From Ruthenibacterium lactatiformans (lineage in GTDB: Bacteria > Bacillota > Clostridia > Oscillospirales > Ruminococcaceae), in contig NZ_JXXK01000001.1 in NCBI RefSeq assembly GCF_000949455.1, positions 342,628 to 406,627 on the forward strand: a DNA stretch of 64,000 nt, written 5' to 3'. Shown piece after piece: positions 24,941-33,873 of this stretch. A model generated the notes under the pieces. That model did not search any database. It was not told the DNA's origin and saw only the letters and a program-made list of their open reading frames with translations. A program made the position numbers and the translations under genes. Numbering within the stretch: position 1 is the stretch's first letter; each line of letters begins with the position of its first letter.

Positions 24941-26962
24941 TCACGGCTCCGGACGCGTCAGAATCAGCTCCGGATCGGTGTAATATTCATCTGCCAGCAG
25001 CTCCAGATGACAGTGGTTCCCGGTGGAATTGCCTGTGCTGCCCACACGCGCCACAAGCTGCCCTGCCCGCACCGTATCGCCCGGCTGCACCAGCAGCTCG
25101 CTGCAATGCGTCAGGCGCACGCGCACGCCGGGGTCGCCGTCCAGCGCGATCTCCACATATTTCCCATATACCCAGTACTGCGTTTCCTCGCCGTCCTCCG
25201 CGCGTGTTACCGTGCCGCTGAACGGAGCGACAATATCCGCACCTTTCTTGGCCGCAATATCCACTCCCCGGTGATATCTGCCCACCGAACGGGAAACAAA
25301 TGTATACTCCGGCACGGGCCACACGCCTGTTGTACCCGCCAGCCGCTCTTTTATCAATTCGTTGTCCGGCGGAAGCCAGGTTTCCGTGTTTTGCGGCTCA
25401 GGCTGCCGGGCCTGTGTCCGGGGCGTTTCATCGCGCGGGGCAGAAAGCTTCTGCATGGGGTCCAGCAGCACGCCGTTTCGCTCCAGCTCCAAATGGCAGT
25501 GGTTGCCGCTGGCAACGCCGGTGTTTCCTACCCGGGCAACCGCTTCACCTGCTTTCACCGTGTCGCCGGGCTGCACCAAAAGCTCGCTGCAATGGGCATA
25601 GCGCGTGATGATGCCGCCGCCGTGATCCAACAGCACATAGTCGCCCCAATTTTCATGATACTCCGCTTCCAACACCGTGCCGTCCCAAACGGCCAGAATC
25701 TCCGCGCCCTCCCGCGCAGCAATGTCTGTTCCGCGGTGGCCCGCACCGAACTGTGTGCCGATGTATTCATACTCCGGCACGGGCCAGACCGGCGGCCGCG
25801 ACGTCTCAAGCGTCAATACGCTTTCGGACAATCCCGGCGCGCTGTTTTCAGGCAGCGCATTCCGCATTTTTAAAGCTTCCTCACCTGTTCCGGCTGGCTC
25901 CGCCGTTTGCGGCTTCGGCAAGCTGCCGCTCACTCGCTCCGCCGCTTCATCTGCCGCGCATGCCGTCAGGCCCGCCGCCAAAACAGCCGCCGCCGTGCAC
26001 AGCGCCACAGCCGTAAATTGCCGCGCCGTGCGCTTCTGCGGCGCCAGCACCGCTTCCATCCGGCTGCGCAGCAGCCCGGCCGGGCTTGCAAAAGCACTGG
26101 CCAACCCGGCGGCGCGCACATCGGCGGCGGCGCACAGCATTGCAGCGCAATATTCCTTGCGCTGTGCGCCGTCCAGCATCCGCGCCACCGCACGGTCACA
26201 GCCGAACTCGCAGGCCTCGCTCATCATACGCCGCAGCAGCCACGCGGCCGGATTGAACCAATGTACAACACACACAGCCTGCGCCGCCAGCTTGTACACA
26301 AGATGCCCCCGGCGCAGATGCATGCATTCATGTCGCAGAGCATACTCCAGCGTTTCGTCCGCTGCCCAGTCCTCGGGCAGGTAAATGCGCGGGCGCAGCA
26401 CTCCCACCGCAACAGGCGTTGCCAACGCGCCGCATACATACAGCCCCACGCGCCGGGAAAAGCCACCCGCCTTTGCGGCATGTGCCATGCACCGCCGCAC
26501 TGCGGCGTCCTCCACCGGGCGCGCTTCACGCGCCAGATGACGTGTGAAACGCCTGTATTCCGCCCACAAAGCCAGCGTCACACACAATACTCCTGCCAGC
26601 CAAAACGCCGGGACCAGCCCCCACAGCATGGATATATGTTCCTGCGGCGCAGCGCGAAGCAGCTTGTCCGCCGCCGTGGGCAGTTCCGTCATAACGAACA
26701 GCGGTTCCGATGCAGCCGCCTCGGCGGGCAGAACCGTCCCCACAGAGCTTTGCACCGCCTGCGCGGGAGCATTCCACGCGCCGGGCATCGCAAACACGGG
26801 AAGCGGCAGCACAAACAGACACAGTGCCGCCGTTAAAACGGGCACGCTCCATTGAATATGAGCAAAGCGCCGCAGCGCCGGACGTGCCAGCCACAGCAGC
26901 AAAGCTGCCGCCCCGCCCGCCGCGCTCAAAGGCAAAAAGGTCATCCAGAAAAAACGCATCAT
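24941..26962 (-). CDS. M56 (BlaR1-type) metallopeptidase fused to two M23 domains
   Basis: 673 aa. Residues about 1-335 are a BlaR1/M56 module: several membrane segments, zinc motif HECMH (211-215), and EACEFGCDRAV (249-259). This is followed, after a membrane helix near 317-333, by a linker and two tandem LytM/M23 domains. Domain 1: HRGTD (409-413) and HCH (488-490). Domain 2: HRGVD (564-568) and HCH (650-652). The two share long near-identical blocks, e.g. HCSELLVQPGDTV. All zinc ligands are intact. M56 sensors normally carry a penicillin-binding sensor; here the extracellular part is a putative cell-wall hydrolase. It overlaps blaI by ATGA. Ligand and target are unknown. Confidence 0.9.
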   Translation of the reverse strand: MMRFFWMTFLPLSAAGGAAALLLWLARPALRRFAHIQWSVPVLTAALCLFVLPLPVFAMPGAWNAPAQAVQSSVGTVLPAEAAASEPLFVMTELPTAADKLLRAAPQEHISMLWGLVPAFWLAGVLCVTLALWAEYRRFTRHLAREARPVEDAAVRRCMAHAAKAGGFSRRVGLYVCGALATPVAVGVLRPRIYLPEDWAADETLEYALRHECMHLRRGHLVYKLAAQAVCVVHWFNPAAWLLRRMMSEACEFGCDRAVARMLDGAQRKEYCAAMLCAAADVRAAGLASAFASPAGLLRSRMEAVLAPQKRTARQFTAVALCTAAAVLAAGLTACAADEAAERVSGSLPKPQTAEPAGTGEEALKMRNALPENSAPGLSESVLTLETSRPPVWPVPEYEYIGTQFGAGHRGTDIAAREGAEILAVWDGTVLEAEYHENWGDYVLLDHGGGIITRYAHCSELLVQPGDTVKAGEAVARVGNTGVASGNHCHLELERNGVLLDPMQKLSAPRDETPRTQARQPEPQNTETWLPPDNELIKERLAGTTGVWPVPEYTFVSRSVGRYHRGVDIAAKKGADIVAPFSGTVTRAEDGEETQYWVYGKYVEIALDGDPGVRVRLTHCSELLVQPGDTVRAGQLVARVGSTGNSTGNHCHLELLADEYYTDPELILTRPEP

Positions 26963-27327
26963 TGGGGGTCCCTCTCTTTCAGCCACGCGCGCAGGGCCTC
27001 CAGTTCTTCAGGCGAGATACCGCCGCCGTCCGCCATGCACGCAACCATATTTTGTATGCTGCCGCCGTAGAGCTGTGCCAGAAAATCCCGTGTCTCGCTG
27101 TTTTTGTATGCCTCCCGCGTCATTGCGGCAGTATAGCTGCGCAGCTTGCCGCGCTTTTCGGTCTCCAGCAGGCCTTTTTCCACCAGGCGTGACAAAAATG
27201 TGAGCACTGTGGGTTGTTTCCAGCCTTTTTCCTGTCCCAGCGCCCGCATAATGTCCATGCCGGAAACGGTACGTCCCAGCGCCCACACACACTCCATGAT
27301 CTCATATTCGGCAGCAGAAAGCTTCAT
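26959..27327 (-). CDS. BlaI/MecI/CopY family transcriptional repressor
   Basis: 122-aa winged-helix repressor. N-terminal helices LSAAEYEIMECVWALG and the recognition region KQPTVLTFLSRLVEKGLL are typical of BlaI, with a C-terminal dimerisation region. In such systems the M56 partner cleaves or triggers inactivation of the repressor. Start: ATG at 27327 with GAAAGGA 9 bases before it. The M56 gene follows by 4-base overlap. Inverted repeats at 27409-27427 resemble TACA/TGTA operators of this family. Confidence 0.93.
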   Translation of the reverse strand: MKLSAAEYEIMECVWALGRTVSGMDIMRALGQEKGWKQPTVLTFLSRLVEKGLLETEKRGKLRSYTAAMTREAYKNSETRDFLAQLYGGSIQNMVACMADGGGISPEELEALRAWLKERDPQ

Positions 27328-27375
27328 TGCAGAAAGTCCTTTCCAAATCATTTTTTACAACATGTCGTTAATACT

Positions 27376-27405
27376 ATAATACACGCCCCGCCAAGCGGTT
27401 GTCAA
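27376..27405 (-). promoter_or_regulatory. Promoter of blaI-M56
   Basis: Minus strand: -35 TTGACA, 18-base spacer, -10 TATTAT. Upstream lies the inverted repeat described at 27409-27427. Confidence 0.7.
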
Positions 27406-27408
27406 CTG

Positions 27409-27427
27409 TTTTTACATTTTGTAAAAA
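27409..27427. promoter_or_regulatory. TTTTTACA-TTT-TGTAAAAA inverted repeat, likely BlaI-type operator
   Basis: Perfect 8-base arms with a TTT centre, just upstream of the -35 of blaI and within the shared region with the divergent gene at 27565. BlaI/CopY operators are TACA/TGTA dyads. A partial half site TACAACATGT lies near 27355. Confidence 0.6.
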
Positions 27428-27564
27428 ACAAATTTTCCCACCCGGTGTCACAACAGCCGCTCATCACATAGAATGGAGTGTGCACGCGAAGGATCCTTCT
27501 CATCATATGGCACCGGGTATCGTGCGGGGAATGGCCCGCGCTCCCGAAGTTTAGGAGGCATATT

Positions 27565-28224
27565 ATGCAGACCATCGATCTTGGAACCATTTCCATCGGC
27601 GGGGAAGATCTGGGGGCGCCCAAACGCCCGGAACCCACGCAGGCTCCCCGTTCCCCGTTCCCCACGCGGGAGGCATCGCGTCCCGCCGCCCCCGTCGCAC
27701 CGCCCGCGCCAGTCATCCGCGAGCCCGCTGTACGTGAACCCGCCTGTTCTGCGCCGACTGCCCGCGAACCGGTTTCCCGGGAAACGCCCCGCACCCGCCC
27801 TACCGAAGAATACTGCGAAGAATGCGGCGCTTCCCGTCCCTGCAACGACGACATCTATTTCGAAAAATGCGAGGACCACAAGGTCTGTCACATTGGAGAC
27901 ACCGTCATGGAGGGACAGGGCCGCATTCTGGACCTTACCATGTGCCTGAAGAATGTTTGTCCCGGCAAGCGCGTGGCTGTCGGCATCGCACTGAGCGAGC
28001 TGGACCCCCGCGGCAACGAATATCCCCGCGGCATGAAAACCTTCACCGTACCCGCCCACCATCACAGCTACTGCGCGGATATTCCCGTGGAAGCCATGCG
28101 TTTTATCCTTCCGGAGGATATCAGCGTGAGCGGAACGTCCGATTCCTGCGGCAACCGCCGCCATTTCACCGCCAGGGTCGTTGCGCATTACATTGATTTC
28201 AACTCCGCTACCGCGGGGCTGTAA
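27565..28224 (+). CDS. Conserved clostridial protein of unknown function, Pro/Arg-rich N-terminus
   Basis: 219 aa. A low-complexity N-terminus rich in Pro, Ala, Arg and Glu (residues about 20-90) is followed by cysteine pairs (YCEECGASRPC) and a C-terminal domain with DLTMCLKNVCPGKRVAVGIAL, YPRGMKTFTVPAH and SCGNRRHFTARVVAHYID. I have seen the C-terminal pattern in gut Clostridia but know of no function. There is no signal peptide. SD TTAGGAGG lies 6 bases before the ATG. It diverges from blaI, so both might share the 27409-27427 element. Confidence 0.75.
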   Translation: MQTIDLGTISIGGEDLGAPKRPEPTQAPRSPFPTREASRPAAPVAPPAPVIREPAVREPACSAPTAREPVSRETPRTRPTEEYCEECGASRPCNDDIYFEKCEDHKVCHIGDTVMEGQGRILDLTMCLKNVCPGKRVAVGIALSELDPRGNEYPRGMKTFTVPAHHHSYCADIPVEAMRFILPEDISVSGTSDSCGNRRHFTARVVAHYIDFNSATAGL

Positions 28225-28260
28225 GCGCGCATTCACCCATCATGATAAAGGAGCTATATT

Positions 28261-28686
28261 ATGTGCAACTCGAAATGTTATGACACGATCTCGATCATCG
28301 TCAGCCTTGTGCTTGGTGTCATCTTTGCGATCCTCGTTTTCTGCTTTCCCTCCCTGTTTTTCCTGGGTATCCTGTTCGGGTTCCTGCTCAGCATCGCCGC
28401 GCTGTTCCTTCTGACGATCACCGCGTCCAGTCTGCTGCGCCAGGATAAACGTCTGAACGACTGTATCTGCGCCACCGGAAAAAGGCTGTTGATCCCGGCT
28501 CTGCTGCTGCTTGCAGCCGCAATGATCGCCTTTATCTTCCTCACGCTCTGCATCGCCACATTTATAACTTATCCCATCCTTACGTTCATCCTCTACACGC
28601 TGATCACGTATACTTTCTTCAGCCTGTACTGCTTCCTCGCCTGCCTCATCGAAGCGGGCTGCCACCACTGCGGCTGCGAGGAATAA
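28261..28686 (+). CDS. Small four-helix membrane protein, unknown function
   Basis: 141 aa, mostly hydrophobic with about four membrane helices (residues about 10-30, 33-53, 78-100 and 105-130), and cysteines at both ends (MCNSKC and CHHCGCEE). AAAGGAG lies 7 bases before the ATG. It follows the upstream gene by 36 bases and is ended by the shared terminator at 28707-28736. Function not recognised. Confidence 0.75.
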   Translation: MCNSKCYDTISIIVSLVLGVIFAILVFCFPSLFFLGILFGFLLSIAALFLLTITASSLLRQDKRLNDCICATGKRLLIPALLLLAAAMIAFIFLTLCIATFITYPILTFILYTLITYTFFSLYCFLACLIEAGCHHCGCEE

Positions 28687-28706
28687 CATCCGTTTTCAAA
28701 CGCAAA

Positions 28707-28736
28707 ACAGGCCGCGCCCTTCCGGGCGCGGCCTGT
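28707..28736. terminator. Bidirectional terminator between the membrane protein and uvrA
   Basis: 13-bp stem ACAGGCCGCGCCC/GGGCGCGGCCTGT with a 4-base loop; ATTTTTAT lies downstream on the plus side and TTTTGCG on the minus side. It separates convergent genes. Confidence 0.88.
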
Positions 28737-28767
28737 CCGCATTTTTATATCGGGGACGCCTGCCGTG

Positions 28768-31652
28768 TCATTCCGTCTTTTTGCGCCGTGTCCGTTTTTT
28801 TTCCACAGGAGCCGCCGCGCCGCTTTCCGGTCTTGGCAGCATGGGCCGCAGATACTGACCCGTATACGAGGCCTCGCACAGCGCCACCTCCTCCGGCGTG
28901 CCTTGCGCTACGATCATGCCGCCCGCATTGCCGCCCTCCGGCCCAAGGTCGATGATGTGGTCCGCCCGTTTGATGACGTCCAGGTTATGCTCGATGATGA
29001 TGACAGTGTTGCCCGCCTCCACCAACCGGTCGATGACCTTTACCAGTTTATGCACATCATCCACATGCAGGCCTGTGGTAGGCTCGTCCATAATATAGAC
29101 AGTCTTGCCCGTGCCGGGCTTGGCCAGTTCCAGCGCCAGCTTCACCCGCTGCGCTTCACCGCCGGAAAGCGTCGTTGCGCTCTGGCCCATCTGGATGTAG
29201 CCCAGGCCTACATCCACAAGCGTCTTGATCTTACGGTGGATCTTGGGGATGTTTTCGAAAAAGGTGCAGGCCTCCTCCACTGTCATGTTCAGAACATCGG
29301 TGATGGTCTTCCCCTTATACTTTACCTCAAGCGTTTCGCGGTTGTAGCGCGCGCCCTTGCACACCTCGCAGGGCACATAGATGTCCGGCAGAAAGTGCAT
29401 GGCGATCTGGATAATGCCGTCGCCCTCGCAGGCCTCGCAGCGGCCGCCCTTGACATTGAAGCTGAAGCGGCCCGGCCCGTAGCCGCGCATCTTCGCCTCC
29501 TGCGTCTGTGAAAACACCGTGCGGATATCCGTGAATACACCTGTGTAGGTGGCCGGGTTCGAGCGCGGTGTGCGCCCGATGGGCGACTGGTCAATGCCGA
29601 TGACCTTATCCACATATTCAAGGCCAAGCATGTCTTTGTGCGCGCCCGGCTTGATGCGCGCGCCGTTCAGGTCCGCCGCCAGGCGTTTGTACAGAATTTC
29701 GTTGATCAGCGACGATTTTCCGCTGCCCGAGATACCCGTGATGCATGTCATTACGCCCAGCGGTATTTTTACGTCCACATCCCGCAGATTGTTCTGCGTG
29801 GCGCCTTTGATCTCGATGAAATGGCCGTTGCCCTCGCGGCGGTGTTCCGGCACCTCGATTTTTTTCGGCCGGAGAGATACTTCCCCGTAATGCTGCGTGG
29901 CGCCTTGCAGATATCCTCCACCGTACCTTCCGCCACCAGCTCGCCGCCGTGTATGCCCGCGCCCGGGCCGATGTCCACGATCCAGTCCGCCTCACGCATG
30001 GTCTCTTCGTCGTGCTCCACCACGATGAGCGTATTGCCCAGGTCGCGCAGGCGCTTGAGCGTAGCGATGAGCTTTGAGTTGTCCCTCTGGTGCAGACCGA
30101 TGCTCGGCTCGTCCAGCACATACAAAACACCCGTCAGCGCCGAACCGATCTGTGTAGCGAGGCGGATGCGCTGGCTTTCGCCGCCGGACAGCGTGGCCGC
30201 GTTGCGCGCCAGCGTCAGGTAGTCCAAGCCCACGTTCTGCAAAAAGCCCAGCCGCTCGCGGATCTCTTTTAAAATCCCATCCGCGATCATATGCTCCCGC
30301 TCGGTGAGCTGAAGGCCGTTGATGAAATCCAGCTCCTCGCGTACGCTCATCTGTGTAAATTTACTGATGTTGACGCCGCCCACCGTAACAGCCAGGCTGG
30401 TCGGCTTCAGGCGGTCTCCGTGGCAGTCCGGGCATTCCACACCCGTCATCACGCCTTGTATCTCCTCTTTCATCCACTCGGAATTTGTTTCGCGGAAGCG
30501 GCGCTCCAGATTGTTGATGATGCCTTCAAACTCGGTGCTGTATGTCCCGGTGCCCCGGTCCGTCTCGCGGGTCATCTCCAGCTTTTCGCCGCCGGTACCG
30601 TACAAAAGCGCATGCACGCCTTCAGGCGGCATGTCCTTGATTTTGGTGTCCAGCGTAAAACCGTATTTTTTGCCCAGGCCCTTGTAGTACATCTCGCTCA
30701 CAGAACCGTCCGCATAATACCAGCCGCTTGCCTTGATCGCGCCCTCGCGGATGGAAAGGCTGCGGTTCGGAATAACGAGCGCCGGGTCCACCTTCATAAA
30801 GGTACCGAGGCCCGTGCATGTCTCGCACGCGCCGAAGGGATTGTTGAACGAGAACATGCGCGGCGCAAGCTCGTCGATGGAAATGCCGTGCTCCGGGCAG
30901 GCATAGCTCTGGCTGAACAGCATCTCATCGCCTCCGATGACGTCGATGCCCACAAGGCCGCCCGTCAAACCGATGGCCGTCTCGATGGAATCCGCCAGGC
31001 GGCTGCGCACCTCATCATTGACGACGAGGCGGTCCACCACGATCTCCACCGTGTGCTTCTTGTTCTTTTCAAGGGCGATCTCCTCGTCCAGCTCATACAT
31101 ATTGCCATCCACGCGCACACGGGCAAAGCCGGAACGGCGCGCGGCCTCGAACTCCTTCTGCTGGGTGCCCTTGCGCCCGCGCACAACGGGGGCCAGCACC
31201 TGGAACCGCGTGCCCTCGGGCAGGCGCAGCACCTCGTCCACCATCTGGTCCACCGTCTGCTGGCTGATGACGCGGCCGCACACCGGGCAGTGCGGAATCC
31301 CGATACGCGCATACATCAGGCGCAGGTAATCGTAGATTTCCGTCACCGTGCCCACTGTGGAGCGCGGGTTGCGGGAGGTCGTTTTCTGGTCGATGGATAT
31401 GGCCGGCGACAGGCCCTGTATCTCGTCCACATCAGGCTTCTCCATCTGGCCCAAAAACTGGCGGGCATAGCTGGACAGGCTTTCCATGTACCGGCGCTGT
31501 CCGTCTGCGTAGATGGTATCAAACGCCAGCGAAGATTTGCCGCTGCCCGAAAGGCCCGTCATGACGATGAGTTTGTCGCGGGGGATGGTCACGTCCACGT
31601 TTTTGAGGTTGTGCTCCCGCGCGCCTTTTATCACGATTTTGTCTGTACTCAA
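28768..31652 (-). CDS. uvrA: UvrABC excinuclease subunit A, broken by a 1-base deletion
   Basis: Damage-recognition ATPase of nucleotide excision repair. Read in two frames: N-terminal 29769-31652 (GLSGSGKSSLAF, the zinc-binding CPVCGR and CPEHG regions, LSGGESQRIRLA) and C-terminal 28768-29853 (GISGSGKSSLIN, CEACEGDG zinc loop, LSGGEAQRVKLALEL). They meet at an A7 run (plus-strand T7 at 29859-29865). One extra A gives the expected GRKKIEVPEHR and about 961 aa. In the deposited frame the first product ends after about 627 aa. The last residues form a basic tail. Overlaps uvrB by ATGA. Confidence 0.9.
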
Positions 31653-33649
31653 AGCTTGGTTTTCCTTTCCGCCTGCTTGCGCAGCTTTTCAATGCGGTCG
31701 CGCAGAAACGCCGCGTGTTCAAATTCCAGTATTTTAGCCGCTTCCCGCATCTCCCGCGTCAGCTGATTGATCTTCTGCTCGATCTCAGCGCGGCTCATGC
31801 GTTTGGCGGGCTTGTCCGCACTGTCGTCTTTGGAGGATATCTCCAGCACGCCCATACCGCTGATTTCCTTGACGATGGTCTTGGGTGTGATGCCGTTGGC
31901 GGCGTTGTAGGCCTCCTGGATGCCGCGGCGGCGCTCAGTCTCCATAATAGCACGCTCCATTGAGGGCGTGATGGAATCCGCATACATGATAACGACGCCG
32001 TCCGCATTGCGCGCGGCACGTCCAATGGTCTGCACGAGGCTCGTTTCACTGCGCAGAAAGCCTTCTTTGTCCGCGTCCAGGATGGCGACAAGGGATACCT
32101 CGGGCAGATCCAGCCCTTCGCGCAGCAGGTTGATGCCCACGATCACATCAATGGTGCCCTTGCGCAGATCACGCATCAGCTCCACACGCTCGAAGGTATC
32201 CACCTCGTGATGCATATATTTTACCTTAACGCCATGGTCGGAGAGATAATCCGTCAGGTCCTCGGCCATCTTCTTCGTCAGCGTTGTGACCAGCACGCGC
32301 TCGCCCCGGCCACTGCGGGTGTTGATCTCGCCCAGCAGGTCCTCGATCTGCCCTTCCACAGGCTTGACGATGACACGCGGGTCCAGCAGGCCCGTGGGGC
32401 GGATGACCTGTTCCACGATCTGTGTGGACTGTGCGCGTTCAAAATCGCCGGGCGTGGCCGAAACGAACACCGTTTGGTTCAGCTTCGACTCAAACTCCTC
32501 GAATTTGAGCGGGCGGTTGTCAAATGCCGACGGCAGGCGGAAGCCGAAGTCCACAAGGCTTTTTTTGCGGGCGTAATCGCCGCCGTACATGGCGCGCAGC
32601 TGGGGCAGCATCACATGGCTCTCGTCCACAAACAACAGGAAATCCTCGGGGAAATAATCCAGCAATGTTGTCGGCGTGGAACCGGGCGCACGGCCCGACA
32701 AAACAGCGGAGTAGTTCTCGATGCCCTTGCAGGTGCCCACTTCGGTAAGCATCTCAATGTCGTAATTGGTGCGCTGGGCAATGCGCTGGGCCTCCAGCAG
32801 CTTCCCCTCCCCGGTGAAAGCCTTCACCTGCCGGTCCAGCTCGTCGCGGATATTTGCAAGGCCCGCGCGCATTTTATCACCTGAAACGATGTAATGGCTG
32901 GCCGGGAAAATGGCAATATGCCGAATCACCGCGTGGCGCTCGCCCGTCAGCGCGTTCACTTCGCTGATGCGGTCGACCTCGTCGCCGAAAAATTCGATAC
33001 GGATGGCCACATCGTTCATATAGGCGAGGTTGATCTCAACAATGTCGCCCCGCACGCGGAATTTGTTTCGCACGAAGTTGAGGTCGTTGCGCTCGTACTG
33101 CAGCGCCACCAGGCGGTGCATCAGCTCATCGCGGCTCATGTGCATGCCCTGCCGCACGCTGATGACCATGCTGCGGTAATCAATGGGGTCGCCCAAAGAG
33201 TAAATACACGACACGCTGGCCACGATGATAACGTCGCGCCGTTCCGACAGCGCGGCTGTGGCCGAATGGCGCAGACGGTCGATCTCCTCATTGATGGCGC
33301 TGTCCTTCTCAATATAGGTGTCAGTGCTTGGTATATACGCCTCCGGCTGGTAGTAATCGTAGTAGCTTACGAAATACTCCACCGCGTTGTCCGGAAAAAA
33401 CTCCTTGAACTCTGTACAAAGCTGCGCAGCCAGCGTTTTGTTGTGCGCCAGCACCAGCGTGGGGCGGTTGAGGTTCGCAATGACGTTTGCCATCGTAAAC
33501 GTTTTGCCGCTGCCTGTCACACCCAGGAGTGTCTGACATTTATCGCCCTTCAGCAGCCCGTCCGTCAGCTGTGCGATGGCCTCAGGCTGGTCGCCCGTGG
33601 GCTTGTAAGGCGCCTTGAGAATAAATCTGTCCTTGTGTTCTTCTTCCAT
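31649..33649 (-). CDS. uvrB: UvrABC excinuclease subunit B
   Basis: Damage-verifying helicase-like ATPase that receives DNA from UvrA. 666 aa with Walker A GVTGSGKTF, the beta-hairpin region YYDYYQPEAYIPSTDTYIEK, DESHV (Walker B region), the SATPGDFE motif, and a UvrC-interacting UVR domain at the C-terminus. The ATG at 33649 was chosen because GAGGG lies 6 bases before it; the ATG at 33655 touches the SD. It precedes uvrA with ATGA overlap; the promoter at 33720-33748 serves both. Confidence 0.97.
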   Translation of the reverse strand: MEEEHKDRFILKAPYKPTGDQPEAIAQLTDGLLKGDKCQTLLGVTGSGKTFTMANVIANLNRPTLVLAHNKTLAAQLCTEFKEFFPDNAVEYFVSYYDYYQPEAYIPSTDTYIEKDSAINEEIDRLRHSATAALSERRDVIIVASVSCIYSLGDPIDYRSMVISVRQGMHMSRDELMHRLVALQYERNDLNFVRNKFRVRGDIVEINLAYMNDVAIRIEFFGDEVDRISEVNALTGERHAVIRHIAIFPASHYIVSGDKMRAGLANIRDELDRQVKAFTGEGKLLEAQRIAQRTNYDIEMLTEVGTCKGIENYSAVLSGRAPGSTPTTLLDYFPEDFLLFVDESHVMLPQLRAMYGGDYARKKSLVDFGFRLPSAFDNRPLKFEEFESKLNQTVFVSATPGDFERAQSTQIVEQVIRPTGLLDPRVIVKPVEGQIEDLLGEINTRSGRGERVLVTTLTKKMAEDLTDYLSDHGVKVKYMHHEVDTFERVELMRDLRKGTIDVIVGINLLREGLDLPEVSLVAILDADKEGFLRSETSLVQTIGRAARNADGVVIMYADSITPSMERAIMETERRRGIQEAYNAANGITPKTIVKEISGMGVLEISSKDDSADKPAKRMSRAEIEQKINQLTREMREAAKILEFEHAAFLRDRIEKLRKQAERKTKL

Positions 33650-33719
33650 TTCCATCCCTCAAAATACAATGCAGCCGCGGGTAAAACGTCATTCTCCAGA
33701 GAATCTTCCCAGAGGTTCT

Positions 33720-33748
33720 ATTATACCAATTTTGGTAGAAAACTGCAA
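33720..33748 (-). promoter_or_regulatory. Promoter of uvrB-uvrA
   Basis: Minus strand: -35 TTGCAG, 17-base spacer, extended -10 TGGTATAAT. An imperfect palindrome TACCAA-NN-TTGGTA overlaps the spacer and -10 (plus 33724-33737). I saw no LexA-type box. Confidence 0.75.
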
Positions 33749-33873
33749 TCTTATACCCTCCTATTTTCCCTCGTACGCCATCCGCTCTTTTGGTTATTTT
33801 GCCCCGCACGTGCAGGTCATACCCGTCCGGCGCCCTGCCTTTCGAAACGCCGGAGCATGCTTGCGCGGACGTG

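Noticed and set aside
33720..33760. LexA/SOS box before uvrB
   Set aside because: No GAAC-N4-GTTC type or CGAACATATGTTTG-like match was found by eye in the promoter region.
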